Part shown: piece by piece, positions 36,701 to 49,098 of the stretch
Layout of the letters: each line of letters begins with the position of its first letter
How positions within the stretch are numbered: the first letter of the stretch is position 1
NCBI GenBank assembly: GCA_002189035.1
Contig: CM007989.1
Location: forward strand, 6,367,501-6,431,500
Reading direction: 5' to 3'
Length of the DNA stretch: 64,000 bases
Source: Utricularia gibba
Taxonomy: Eukaryota > Streptophyta > Magnoliopsida > Lamiales > Lentibulariaceae
Notes under the pieces: generated by a model
Databases searched by the model: none
What the model saw: only the letters and a program-made list of their open reading frames with translations
What the model was told of the DNA's origin: nothing
Made by a program: the position numbers and the translations under genes

Positions 36701-39700
36701 CAAGCATATTCTTCGATTTGTCCACTGGTGCATTCGACTTTTTTATTTCTGCAATTCCTTTGTCATTCCCAGCATTCAGTTTTAACTTCCTTCTGATAGG
36801 AAAATATGGCAATCTAGGCTTTGTTAATATATTAAGCCTTTCAGGTTCCTCCCTTGCTACAACAGGAGACTGTTCCAATCCCCTCTTTTCAAGTACCACA
36901 GATGATGATGGCAAAAAATCAGTAGACGGTGGAGATGACCACATTTTCTTGCCTGGTTCCTGATATTTAGCGTTCATTTCAGCCCCATCAATGGAATCTT
37001 CAGAAATCTTAACATCCAAATCCTCAGCCTTAGCAGCAATATCCACTCCAATGGAGCTTTTGAATTCCAATGTTTGACTATCAAAACTTACTGCATTCTT
37101 GGCAGAGATAACATCATCAACCTTTTCAGTTGAAGGTGAATTGGAAATGCTCTTAGCACCTGAACTTCTAGATTTCTTCATGCAATATTTTTTTACTGGG
37201 TCTGCTTTTGCCGTTGTTTGGTCTCCTGTCTTTTTATCTTCACAGACCACAACAGATTCTATGTATTCTTCATCTGTATCATCCTGAACAACTAGCTCAG
37301 AGTTTGTTGGATCACCACCAATATAACCACGACAGTGAGCAGATCCACAAACACATTTTTTAGCAGCAGCACCAAATACTCGCACATAGTTATAATCAAA
37401 AGTAACCTCTTCACCCTGCCGACAAATGAGAAAAATATAAAGCGTAATAAGATAGGAAGATAGTATGTGCATCAGAAGGAGGATTACCTTCTTAATATCC
37501 CTTAAAGCAAATAGTCCAACACAAACCTCTCCATTCACCATCCACTGCCAAAGCAGAAAAACATTGTGAGTCACCACTTTCTCCTCTCAATTTGAGCATC
37601 AACACATTCATAAAGCAAGTGATTAGAAAGTTTTGAAACTTTAACATTGCGAAATAACTTCTTTTATTATGAAAAAAAGTATAGCAAATATGCCCAAGTG
37701 TAAACATGCCTTTTCTGTGCGGCAGTTGGGCTCACAGCTATGGTTGATAAAACGGCCCAAATTCCCTTTAGCACAGGCATCGATCACCTGTAACAGATGC
37801 ACAAATAAATCATATAAATAATGAAAGGAAATGAAAACAGTAATAAAAAAGAAGCAAGAGGACCCAAAACATACAAAATCCTCAATACAAGACTCCTAGG
37901 ATGCAGAAAAATTAGCAGGAAAAGGAGATAGGGAAACAAGGATTTAAGAGTAAAATGCTTTGGCCTAAGGGGAAACTACGTGGTTAAGGTGCTCCGTTAA
38001 AGAATAACATCAGTATCACACATCGTGCATAAACATGCCACTAGAGTTTAGATGTATGTTCCTAATCTCTTGAGATATCCAATACTGTTACGCTGCATCC
38101 CACTCGAAATTCAAAATATTGCTTCCCAAAAAGTCTGAAACGACTCATAAACAAAAGTGAAAGATGCATATGGCAAACAAGTGTAATTTCAAGATGACCA
38201 AGTGATCGTATTAAGTATGTCCTGATTCTCTTACATTTCAATAAGACAGGACAATAAAACTAAACTGAGAGCTTGTTAACTGCATCTAGAGATGAAATAT
38301 GACAAGCCATTCTTGTATTTCAAAAAGGGGAAAAAAAATGAAGCAAACAAACACCAACCTCACTGCCATTCAGTGTCATGAAGTAAAAATGCCTATGGCC
38401 CTTCATGGCATACTCTTTTTGCCTTGCTTCATAAGTGTGCATATCCAGAACCTGCAACATTGGCATTCTTTAAAGATCTCGATTTGTTATCAACTACACT
38501 TTTAGAGCACATCAAGTTCTAAGAAAGAAAAGCATGTTCATAATATAGAAGACTTGATGTAATCAGATGAAACAGCCCATGGGATTAAGACTTAATCCAT
38601 GACTTAATAAAGAAAATACTGGATCATATCGATAGCATGGGTTTTATCATTCTAAATTATTCATCTTTGTTTGCGTGAGGAGCTAGCAGTTTGATGTTAC
38701 CAATTATGATGTGCTAAAAAAATTGCATCCAAGTTACCTCGCCAACATATTCAATAAGGAAACGTCCTTCAGATATGTCTTCAACAGCTTGAAGTCCAAA
38801 ACCCTTCTTTCCACATCTTATCCACTTCAACTTAGCATATGTACGCTTTTGAAACTGCAAGAAACAACAAATCAATTGAAGATAAAAACCACATAATGCC
38901 AACTACACCACATGAAAGAATACAAACCTGCTGATTTGAACAAAGATTGCCACAGGGGCAAGTACCTCGGACACACTCAATATTGAGCATCCTGTTCAAG
39001 CATTTAGTTCCACAACCCATTCTACCATCAGATGGAGGTTTGCAATGGCAAACCATTACCTGATAGCCCCATACATCACAAAAATAAATTCAAATAATGA
39101 AGATCCTTTCACATGTGATTAAATGTTGGGACATATAAATGTTGAAAGAGTTCAAGAATTAAAATATAAAAGATACCAGCATTCACCTCATCAATTGTCT
39201 GAGTTTTACGCTTTCTACGCAGAAACAAGTTTGTCTTAATAGGCCACCAAGAGGGTTGATCAGACGCTATAGAAAGTCAATTAAAAGTAGGTGAATCTAA
39301 ACATTGAAGGATAAAGTCAGCAGAAAATCATGAAAAATAGGATACCTTTTGATTCATCATGATTGCTGAGGAAGATGCTGGGTGCATCCTCTTCACAAGA
39401 TCCATCAGATAATTCCAGTTCTTCATTAATTTCTGAATCTGACTTCTCTTGAGGGACTGAGCAATCAGCGAATTCTTTATCCATGTTGTCTTTGCATGTC
39501 CTTATCCATAAAACATACCCAATAAAACAATGAGACCAACTAATAATGCCTAGAGAACAATTTATCATAATCAACCACAGTAAAAATCTGATGAAATTGT
39601 TAGAAGGAACTTTTATCAGTCTACAATGCATACATTCTCTAAATTATAAGACAAACATCAAAGCAAACAAAGCCTTCTTCATTGATAATATTGAATAATG

Positions 39701-41749
39701 CATTTTAAAAGAAAACAATACACAAATTTAAAGTGCCCTCGGCAGACCACAGGGGAAAATTAAAAAAGAATAAGAAACATTATCTAACAATGACAAGGAA
39801 TAAATTTTTTGAATGTTTAGTGTGTTGATGGATTGAGGCCATAGAGAAGCAATTGTAATTATTTACCATCCACAGTCTGTTTCTTCAATTTGATCAGCAA
39901 GTGCTGCTGGTATTCGTCGCCATTTTTGACAGTCATCACAAAGCACCCAAGCATTTCTCACTGTTTTATATTGATTTTCTGCTGCAGCGATAGACAAAAA
40001 ATGGGATACTATGCTCAAGAATATTGTTAATGCAAGAACTTTAAAATGTGAAAAGATTCATAGAAGTTGTCTGCAGCTGCTACCTGCTTTTGGATGAGAA
40101 TCATTTATTAGGTGGGCATTTATGGCACCAGTCTTCTCATTTACAAGATGCTGATCAGCAGCAGTACTACCGTACTCTCCTTTCGTCTTAGATGGTTTCT
40201 CATTCATTCCTCTAGCCTTAATCCTTCCATTGGTTCCATTCAGATCTGGAGACATTTTTCCATTGATACTGGTCATGCTACAGACTTTTGAGGCTGCAGA
40301 CATAACTGCATCAGCAAGTTCCCTAGGGAGGTTCTTTCTGCTGGAAGTTAAATGAGAGTCTATAGTAGTCTTGGTGTCGGCTACTTTGCGAGCTATACGG
40401 TCCTCTCTAATATCAGAATCTAGAAAATCATTCATGCTCTCCATATCATTTTTCTTACTTTCAACACGACCATTGCCTACCTGATGGGGCTTACCCTTGT
40501 TCCTCACTTTCTTACAGCTACTAAGGTGCAAGCTCAAAAAAGAGTTTTTTTCAGATGCTTGAGCATCATCTGTGATTCCTGCGCCCATTGGCTTGTCCAG
40601 AGTATCATTTTCCAGATGAAACAGCTTATCTTTCTTTGTTCCTCTCTTGGGAGTCTCCTTTGGTGGAATAGAATTTGAGATGGCAGCAGGAGAGGCAGAA
40701 GCATCCAACATGCTACACGTTCCTTGAGCTTTGGGTAACCCCTTTTCACACTGTGAAGCATCCGGAACAGAGTTGATAACTTCTGAATCAGGAGAAGTTC
40801 CAACATCTGAGAACTGGTTTTCTGTAGAACCCTGTAAGTTATCCAAAATTTTCAAACATAGGGTTTGATGGACATCTCCTTCACTTTTGACATCAATCTG
40901 TTTACTTTTAGCAGAATCATCAGAGACCATAACCTTCTCCTCATCCTTTGCAAAAACTGAAGAATCATCTCCAGACATGTTTTTCCTGATTCTGATTTCA
41001 TTGTCAAATAATTCAGAAATTCCTTTTTCTGCAGCGCCAGTATACGCATCTTGATTACCAATGACACAGTCTCTATTTCCAAACTTAATCTTCAAGGAGA
41101 TTGGTCGCAAAGGGAGGTTGTTATTCCCAGCTGATGCATGACCTATCTGTAGCCTGGCAGCAATTCCTTTTCTGCCATTAGAATTCTTGCCTGATCGATT
41201 TCTTGAAGATTTTTGCTTCCCTCTTCTGCCTTTTTGTTCACACGTCCAGTTTGGTAAAATCTTAACCTGAGATCCCCAAATTGAAGTTCTAGCAGGTTTA
41301 GCGTATGTACTTCTGGTTTTTCTCAGTATGTTCAAGGATGTGAAATCAAGCCCTGAAGCATTCCCTAGCCTCCTATTATTTGATTTTTCCCAACCCAAAT
41401 ATCTGTTAGATGATTTACATGGAACTTCACAAATCTGATCAGTTTCAACAAAACATACACCTTCAACTCCTGAAAACGGCTCTCTGATATTCACAGACTC
41501 AAAAGAATCTAATTTCATTCCATTCCCATGCACCAAAAGGTGGTTAGATTGGCTTACCACCTCAAAACCAGTGTTTTTATTTAAAACTGTGACTGCATCT
41601 TCACCAGGATTAAGATGTTCAAATATACTCATATGATCTAGATCCAGCAAGTCAGCAGTTGGTGCAATATTTAGTTTTTCCATCTCTAAATCAATATGAG
41701 CAACAGATGGATCATCAATAGCTTCACCTGCAATCTCTGCAGATGCCAT
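33722..41749 (-). CDS. ASHH2: Histone H3K36 methyltransferase ASHH2/SDG8/EFS (CW, AWS, SET, post-SET)
   Basis: Sixteen coding exons (minus order): 41749-40084, 39981-39867, 39500-39346, 39266-39187, 39059-38928, 38854-38738, 38451-38359, 37787-37710, 37544-37488, 37415-36671, 36596-36541, 36404-36325, 36225-35973, 35798-35719, 35581-35536, 35119-33722. Total 5151 nt, 1716 residues. A long disordered N-terminus is followed by a CW zinc finger ([14 protein letters not shown], about 560-610), an AWS domain (CHC ... [10 protein letters not shown] ... CSNQ, about 673-716), a SET domain ([38 protein letters not shown], about 722-845) and a post-SET motif ([10 protein letters not shown]). Helical blocks follow, then [14 protein letters not shown] and a tail with repeated PPGFSS. 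ASHH2 deposits H3K36me2/3 on transcribed genes and controls flowering and branching in Arabidopsis. The intron after exon 8 uses a GC donor. Confidence 0.95.
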
Positions 41750-43192
41750 CTCCGTTAAGGTATTGCCCTATCCACTGAGATTCATAGGATGACAAGGCAA
41801 AGCACTGAGACACTTGTCAAGCAACCTATGAATCTAATCATCCCCCTGACATAATAGATGAATTTCTTTAGGAAAAAGCAAGGAACTGTAAAAAAAAAAA
41901 AAAAAAAAACATGGCATATCACACGCGCATATCAAAACAATTAGTTGTACATTATACAATACAGATGCATTACAGGGTCTCTTAATGGATTCCGTGTTGA
42001 TATACGAGTAGATTTCTGTTCTACTTCCAAAAAACGAACTGATCCTAAGTATTTTCTGACCTAAAAGGAAAACCCAAAGAACTGTGCTTTACAAAGAAAC
42101 CAGAATTAAGCAGGCAGATTGGAACCTACAATTCCTCAATTCTGGGCATCTCAAGCACGGTAACCTAAGTGAAGAAAAAGGAAAAAAAAAAAAGAAGGAA
42201 CCTACAATTCCTCAATTCTGGAAAGATTTCGCGCTAATGTAGGTTGAAACTAGAAACACTAATACAACAACGAGATCGTAGCCGAACTAAACATACCCTA
42301 CTTTCAACATCAACATAAATCCTAAAGTGCTGCGGAATTCACACAAACTCGAATGCAGGATCATCCAGACCCCACGGAATCAGAAGATGAGATCTAACCT
42401 GGAAAAACATGCGATGCAAAACAAAAAAAAAATATTGCTGATGCATCAATTTTACCGAGTGAAGATCAGAAAACGAGCAGATGCTCAAACTTGCGCCCCG
42501 AACCATGAATATTTCATCTGCCTTTCAATTTCAGACACTTTCAAAGAGAGAGAGAGAGAGAGAGATAGACGATTGACGGAGAACCTGGGATTTCTAACTT
42601 GGCTGTTTCACGCAGAAAGACATATAGTTGGGTACAAGCTTCAATGGGAAAAGTACACGCCTTTAGAGCGGCAAGCGAGGGTGGTGTCGACATTATACAA
42701 GTCAAAGGCCTTTTTTTGTAGTCTTTCCAGGGTTTTCACTTAATAAAAGATTTATTTTGGGCAGATTTCCAAAAGGCAGATTTATTTTGGTTAAGATTTA
42801 TTTTGACATTATATAAGTAAAAATAAAAGATTTATTTTGTTTAAATTCCGTTAATCACATATGGATTATAAAATATAAAATTACTTTGATTGATTTTTTG
42901 TTATTTTTCCTTCATCATTCCTAAATAATATAGAATAATATGTTTTGTCGATGACATTAACAATATTTAATATAAAATTATAAATCATATTATATCTCTC
43001 TTGTGGGTTGAAAAAACCCTAAAGATTGAAAAAAATTATATTTAATCTCACAAATGAAAGTTTATTTAAATCTACATTCATTTTCTTTACCTAATCTTAT
43101 TGTTTTATCTAATAATGAAATATCATATAAAAAAACTAATGTATTTAACTTTTTATTATAAAGAAACTATTTTTATCCCCTATATCCCAAAT
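41750..43192. other. ASHH2 leader/promoter region, then AT-rich intergenic DNA
   Basis: 41.75-42.75 kb probably contains leader exons and the promoter. It includes a 25-bp direct repeat (GAACCTACAATTCCTCAATT...) at about 42123 and 42199, and a GA microsatellite. After 42.75 kb the sequence is AT-rich without a gene. Confidence 0.45.
42546..42566. repeat. (GA)n microsatellite in the ASHH2 upstream region
   Basis: Ten or so perfect GA dinucleotides in the probable 5' leader or promoter. Confidence 0.85.
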
Positions 43193-43802
43193 TAGACCCG
43201 AGTATTGGGATGTATCAACTTGGGTTGTTGGTGATTTTCGACTCGATGAGTTATTTGATTAAATTGTGAAAAAAATAAATAATTTGCAATCCAAAGTATT
43301 CATTTATTAATTTAGTTTTTATATCTTTTTTATTTAATATTTATAATTTGATACTAACTAATTATGCTTATATTATATATTGTCAATACTAAATGTTGTG
43401 CTCTTAAGTTAGTACGAGGATGGGAACACTCGACTGAAAGTAGAGGAAAGAAGAAGAATAGGCATCGAATGCTGCTATTAAATGCGCTTTGGTGAGTGAA
43501 TAACCTGAAGGAGGTAAACATTATTATATTTTTTGAACTCAAATATTGATTAAATAGATTATTACACAACAAAAAAAAATAACTAAAAAATTAAATAATT
43601 ATTTAAAAAATAAGATAAAATACGGGTTAACTAGTTCATAATCGGATCAACTCGACGATTCAATGAGTAACAAGTCAACTCGGATATGATACGAGTTGGG
43701 TATCAAAACCTGTCAACCCATCGATTCGTGAACCCGTAATAGGGCCATGACTCGACGAGTCCGACTCGTTAATTAGTGAGTCGTGACCCGTGCCCAAGTC
43801 TA
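43193..43802. mobile_element. Non-autonomous hAT element (610 bp) with perfect 8-bp target duplication
   Basis: Starts TAGACCCGAG and ends AAGTCTA. TCCCAAAT occurs immediately before (43185-43192) and after (43803-43810). The right-hand part, inverted, aligns with the left end of the 19752 element for about 200 bp, sharing TCGAGTCATGGCCCTATTAC and GGGTTCACGA. No transposase coding capacity. It is a deletion derivative or MITE of the same hAT family. Confidence 0.85.
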
Positions 43803-43810
43803 TCCCAAAT

Positions 43811-45009
43811 AAATATATATGTGGTCTTGCTTTTTAAATTTAAATTTTTTATTTAACCTATTATGCAATTAAAATGGCATCAATAAGGAAAAAAGTCTAA
43901 GGTTAACAATTATTTATAATAATCATTACTATTTTTAAAAATTTAACCAATTCTTATTTATAAAAAATAATTTATAAGAATCAATTCAATTTTGTTAGAA
44001 ATTTGGGAGAGTAACTTTTATTAAGAATGCTTTCTTAAAATTGATTTTGAAATATAATTTTTTTCAAAGTCATTTTGAGATATAACTTTATAATTATAAA
44101 TATATTTTTTATAAAGAATTAAAAACATTATACTTATTTAAAATAAACTGTTGAAATATTTTTACTTTAAGCATTTTAAAAATATAAACTATATTATATA
44201 GATTTATATAATATTTTATAATATCAACTATTTATAAAATATGACTTTATAATTTATAAATTTATAAAATATCATTATTACAAATATAAGTAAATATATT
44301 ATTACTTATAAAAACCAATTTTTACACTCCAAATAAATCAATTATAGAATAATTATTCTTAAAAATAATTTAAATATTTTATCAATATTTTTAATTTTAT
44401 TAAAATTAATTTCGGGTTTTTTTTAAATATAAGCTAAATGTGGGCCTTCGTTAGATCCAGTCCACTAAACTGGGCCTCGATAAAGCTCATTGAATTTAGT
44501 AGAGATACTGAGATAATTGAGCGGGAGTAAATTTCAAAATAATGAATAATAAAATTCAATAATTTGCGAATTTAAAACATTAGATTCAGAAAACGGGTTT
44601 AGACAGGAGGGTGGTGAATGCTTGTCTCATTAATGGCGGTCTGACAAAAAATGTGCTAATGGGCTAGAGGTAGATTCATGCGCCTTGTGCAGAAAAATTT
44701 GAACTTCGTTTCTGGGTTTTTAAATCGAGGAATGTGAGTTATTGTTGACTGAGTATCCCTGTAAACGGTGGCTGGGTTTTGTTCATTTTGCTCCCCAGGT
44801 ACGATGACGATGACTACTCTGTTCGTCCTCGCAGCTTTTTTATGATAGTTTTTACTTCACTGTGGGTTAAGCAAAGTTATCATATTGTGAGGCGTGACCC
44901 ATTAAATTTGATGGGATTTAATGGGGAAATGTTTGTTGGGCGAGCTTCGGGTTGTGGTTTTAGAGATGAATATTGTGTAATGGAGGTGAAAATTTAACCG
45001 TGAATTAGG
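43811..45009. other. AT-rich intergenic DNA and FPP upstream region
   Basis: AT-rich to about 44.5 kb. 44.58-45.0 kb is balanced and probably the leader of the FPP gene. Confidence 0.4.
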
Positions 45010-46782
45010 ATGGACAAGAAGTGGCATTAGAAGGGAAGATCCTCGGAGAGAAGTTCATTTGACAACGGCAGCTCAGGGTCATCGCCTGTACATTCCAACA
45101 AGGATTGTGATGACCAGGTTAGCTCTCCCTATTGAGAACCTAAGAATTAAATAGGTCATTGTTTCGAAACTGTGATTCAGCGGTAGTAGAGTTTTTGTTG
45201 TTGTTTTTCTTTGTACTCTATGAGAAATTAGGATGAACAATATGGTGGCTGCAGCAGGAACCGTTTTTTCCGGAAGATAGAATGAGAAAAACTACAAAAG
45301 TTCTTCAAGAAAAGCTATCAGCTGCTCTGGTTAATGCTAATGCTAAAGAGGAACTGGTGAAGCAACATGCCAAAGTTGCTGAAGAGGTCATAGCTGGTGA
45401 TGCATTTCTGTCTGCAACTCAAATATGTTTTTTCTCAAAAAATATTTCGGGGATGAGACTGAAACCGTTTTTTGTATCGTAGGTTGGGAAGCTGCGGAAA
45501 ACCAAGTATCAAGTTTGAAGTTGCAGCTTGATGCAGCTGTAGAGCAAAACATGAATCTGGAATTCAGAGTCACTCATCATGATGCTGCCTTAAGGGAATG
45601 TGTGGCACAACATAGACAAGCGACAGCCAATGCTTGTTGTGATCCCAAATCCTGCCTCACTTTGCGAAGAGAGAACCTGTTTCTGAAAGAAGAGCTTGTT
45701 TCCAGAAGTAAGGACTTACAAGTTATTATATATGAGAGGGATCTAAGCATACAAGCAGCAGAAACTGCAAGGAAGCTGCAATTGGAAGCCATTAAAAAGG
45801 TCGCTAAGCTTGAGGCTAAAGTCCGAAGATTGCAGATTCTTAGTAGCAAACGATCAACTTCAAACGACAATAAGAGCGTAAATGCTGCCTACTTTTATGC
45901 TGATTCTTTTACAGATAGTCACTTGGATTGTGGGGAGGGGCAAGCACGATTGATACTGAAACTCTAGTGACTAGTAATATGGAACTGAACGTGTTGGATC
46001 AGAAATCTGCCAGCATGTGGGCTTCAACATTAATTACAGAGTTGGATCAATTCAAGAACGAGAAGCCTTCCATTGGAAGTATAAGAGCACATCCAATAGG
46101 AATCAATATAATGGATGATTTTCTTGAGATGGAGCGACTCGTAGGCTTACCTGACACTAAGAGCAACACACCGAATTTATCTTCATCTGGATCTCCCTGT
46201 GGAGAATCTGTTTCAATAGATAATCCCTCACTTGCCAACTCTGATGCAGCTTTTTGGAGAGTAATTGAACTGGAAAAGTTGGAGAATGTAGAAATGGAGA
46301 GAACACAGCTTGAGACAGATTTGTTTGAAACCCATGTTTCCTTGGATGAAGCCAAATCAACGTTACAAGATCTGCAAAATGCAGCATCTACAGAATCTCT
46401 ATCTCAGGTACTTGAAACAGAGCACGAAGCAGGGATAATATTAGGAAATGATGTGGAGAAGATAGAGAATGACAAGGAACAGAAGTCATCAATGAAGATT
46501 ATGGTTGGAGCACTAGATGAAGATGAACCACGACCAGCAACCAAAGTTGAGGAATCGGTGACTCATAAAACTGCTGCTGATAAGCTTGCAGAATGTCAAA
46601 AGACAATCGCTTCTCTTGGAAGACAACTTAAGTCTCTAGCAACTCTTGAAGATTTCTTGGTTGACACTTCGAACATATCAGGATTCTCCAGAAGCCAATC
46701 CATCTTAGCAACAAGTATAGCAAGTGATAAGAGTGGGAACCAGGAGAATAGCTATGAGCTAGCAAACCGTGTAACAAGTTGA
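45010..46782 (+). pseudogene. Filament-like plant protein (FPP) gene, short and damaged
   Basis: Three exons: 45010-45117, 45258-45396, 45483-46782. The opening reads MDKKWH, then TAG (45028-45030), then KGRSSERSS. Known FPPs start 'MDxRSWxWKKKSSEK', so the stop replaces a conserved Trp. Exon 2 gives the hallmark MRKTTKVLQEKLSAALVNAN. Exon 3 gives GWEAAENQVSSLKLQLDAAV, ERDLSIQAAETARK, SFTDSHLDCGEG, then in the next frame SMWASTLITELDQFKNEKP, FLEMERLVGLP, and near the end LAECQKTIASLGRQLKSLAT followed by EDFLVD. FPPs are long coiled-coil proteins of 600 residues or more. Here much of the central coil is missing (about 480 codons in all). The frame step lies near 45926-45940, and the exon sum from exon 3 is one base short. 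A protein could start at the ATG at 45282. I think it more likely non-functional. Confidence 0.65.
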
Positions 46783-47555
46783 ATACATTGAATTCTTTAC
46801 ATCATTGTGGAAGGGATATGCAAGTTCGATTCACAAAAGTAGAATATGGTAACTTCAAATTTGTTTCTTACATGATCACCATGCTGAAATGAACTGCATT
46901 AAAGATACAATTAACTTCTTTTGGTAGATCCTGTTTTGAATTCATGAAGCGTAGAGGCATGCATCTTGCTCAGATTGCTTTTTGCATCTTACATTTAAAG
47001 TGTAAATTGCAGCATCATTATATCAGTGTTTTAGCCGTCCCCTGTTTCAAGAATTACTCAAGGAAAACATAAAACAAGCTGTACTGAAAACACTGCCTCA
47101 AATGAAGATATCAACAAATTTTCATAGGGGAGCTGCGATGAGTGTTCAATGTTGCAGGGAATCAAGTTCATCTTTTTACAGAAGCATTTATCACCTTTTT
47201 CCCTTGATAAAAACATCTCCACTGGGATGCCTGCTGAACTTCTATCAATCAATAATATTAGAGATTTCAATGAGCTTGTGTGATGGTTCTTTCATAGGGG
47301 CCCATTTCTTGTTCAATACTGTTTTTATGTCGGCTATTTCATGTTCATTGCTTATCCTCATGAAGCAGATCTCGACCGACTGATGGGGCGTAAATCTCAT
47401 CAGATTCATCTTCTATGGATAAGCAGAGATGAACCTCTTTAGCTAATGAAAAAGCACTTGTTTTCCATCTAAGATGAAAATTCGTACTCATTGTTATTAA
47501 ATCAAAGCCTTTGAACTAAGGATTCTGCACATTGTTATTTATGTAAGGCTAGAAG
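46783..47555. other. Convergent intergenic region between FPP and the stress-protein gene
   Basis: Likely 3' flanks. A 93-codon open frame at 47102-47383 has no recognisable domain. Confidence 0.4.
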
Positions 47556-48355
47556 TTAGGCCAAGAGCCAGAAGTTCTTATGCCATCTGGTGCTAACGAG
47601 GTATCCACCGACACTACTGCTCTGCTTCCTCACTCCAATTGTTAAGCAATCGAATTTGTTGATGCACTGCTCGACAAAGTCATCCGCACTGCTCTTCAAG
47701 CACAAGCTGCCAAAGAAACAAACCAAAAGGATGTTGGCTTGAAAATTTGGGCTTTGGGAGTGAGCTCAATTCAAAGCATCAAATACTAACCATTTTAGGA
47801 AGAAAGAAGACTTCTTCTGACGCAAAACCAGCACCTTCACTTCCAGCTTCTTCACTTGGCTGATAACAGTAGCCATTTTTTGTCCTTGAATTACAAGTGC
47901 TTCCACTTCAACCTGCAAAAGTGTCTCATTTTTCAACCTCTACAAACAGGGCACAAGTAACACACTTGCAGCGTCAGATCCTTCTACAAGAGACCCAAAG
48001 TTAACCGAAAAACAGGACTGACCTCAGGCTTACAGGTCTTACAGAGTGAGCATAGCGAAGTAGCAAGCTGAGACGAAGACGAATCCTCAGAAGCAGAGAT
48101 GATCTGAAGAAGTGTCAAAATATCACCCCTTGTAGCAACATGAGTGAGAGCCCACATCATGGCTTGCTTAGAATGTGAAGACTGATCCACCAACACCATT
48201 ACTCTTTTCTTTGTCAGAAAACCAGTACTTCTATAGCTCCCATACATCTCCTTCATCCCTTCAAGAGTAGCACCACATTTTCCATCCTTATCCCATCTCC
48301 TGGATGCTGATTTCCATCTTTGGTTGTTGCTCAGTTGCCTTAGCAGTGAACCCAT
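47556..48355 (-). CDS. Universal stress protein (USP) domain protein
   Basis: Three exons (minus order): 48355-48023, 47912-47791, 47706-47556, 606 nt, 201 residues. The N-terminal 50 residues are basic (MGSLLRQLSNNQRWKSASRR). The USP fold then begins with RVMVLVDQSSHSKQAMMWAL and VATRGDILTLLQII, continues through EVEALVIQGQKMATVISQV and ends with CLTIGVRKQSSSVGGYLVST plus RWHKNFWLLA. The classic ATP-binding G-x2-G-x9-GS motif is not evident, so it is the plant adenine-nucleotide-alpha-hydrolase-like type without a clear nucleotide loop. Role in stress signalling is family-level knowledge only. A very long GA run lies 180 bp upstream of the start codon. Confidence 0.85.
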
Positions 48356-48530
48356 TTTCCCCCACCACCTGAGTTCTTTCTCCCTCTGCTCATCAGTTCA
48401 TTTGCACTACGGCGTATTTAAGCATGTCGCACCTCCTCTGAGTGATGATTCGGAAGATAGAGACAAAAAAATATCGGGCGCTACAAGAATGAAAAAAAAA
48501 ACAGGCTCCTTTCAAACGCAATTACAGATT

Positions 48531-48606
<76 letters not shown>

Positions 48607-49098
48607 GGATTACTTAAACACAACCCAACGGGATTACTTAAACACAACCCAACTTTTTTATTTACTTTGCAACCCACATGGATGAAAAAATCGAGGAACT
48701 CAGTTAGAATTACTTAAACACTCAACCTCTTGAATAATCCTCCCAAGTTAGGCAAACATTCTTTTAAAAATGGGATTACATTTTAAACCATCACAAGCCT
48801 TGGAATCCGTGTGCACACGTGAAAGTAGCAGAGCAGAGAACGGGAATCCGCATTGATGTTGTATTGTATCTCTTGCATGTAGCATGGCAAATGGACCCAA
48901 AGTTTCATGTAGTTTTTTTAGGAGCTTTCGATTCGGAGTACAGATTTAAAAAAAAAAAAAGTGGCGCCCTCTACTCTATCATTGCTACGTTGAAGGTGTT
49001 GCCAATTGCTGTGGGAAACTTAAGATAAGAGACTTTTGTCTGGTTTTCTCATCAGGACCAACGAGAAAAATGACAGGAACAAAAAGCCTTCTACCTTT
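48356..49098. other. USP upstream region
   Basis: Contains the GA microsatellite and a 24-bp tandem duplication (GGGATTACTTAAACACAACC...) at 48605-48652, with a partial third copy near 48710. No gene recognised. Confidence 0.45.
48534..48602. repeat. (GA)n microsatellite, about 34 units
   Basis: An uninterrupted GA/AG run of about 69 bases upstream of the USP start codon (on the other strand, a CT run in the probable leader or promoter). Confidence 0.95.

Noticed and set aside
28383-41749. Functional cluster of chromatin genes (PHD, ASHH2, with the IDM1-like gene beyond)
   Set aside because: An unrelated GST gene lies between the PHD gene and ASHH2 and other unrelated genes beyond. Proximity of three chromatin regulators in 30 kb is not evidence of co-function in a plant genome.
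47102-47383. 93-codon plus-strand ORF as a gene
   Set aside because: No homology recognised, in the 3' flank of FPP, low-information composition.
48324-48617. 97-codon ORF ending in an Arg-Glu repeat
   Set aside because: It is the translation of the GA microsatellite plus antisense of the USP exon.
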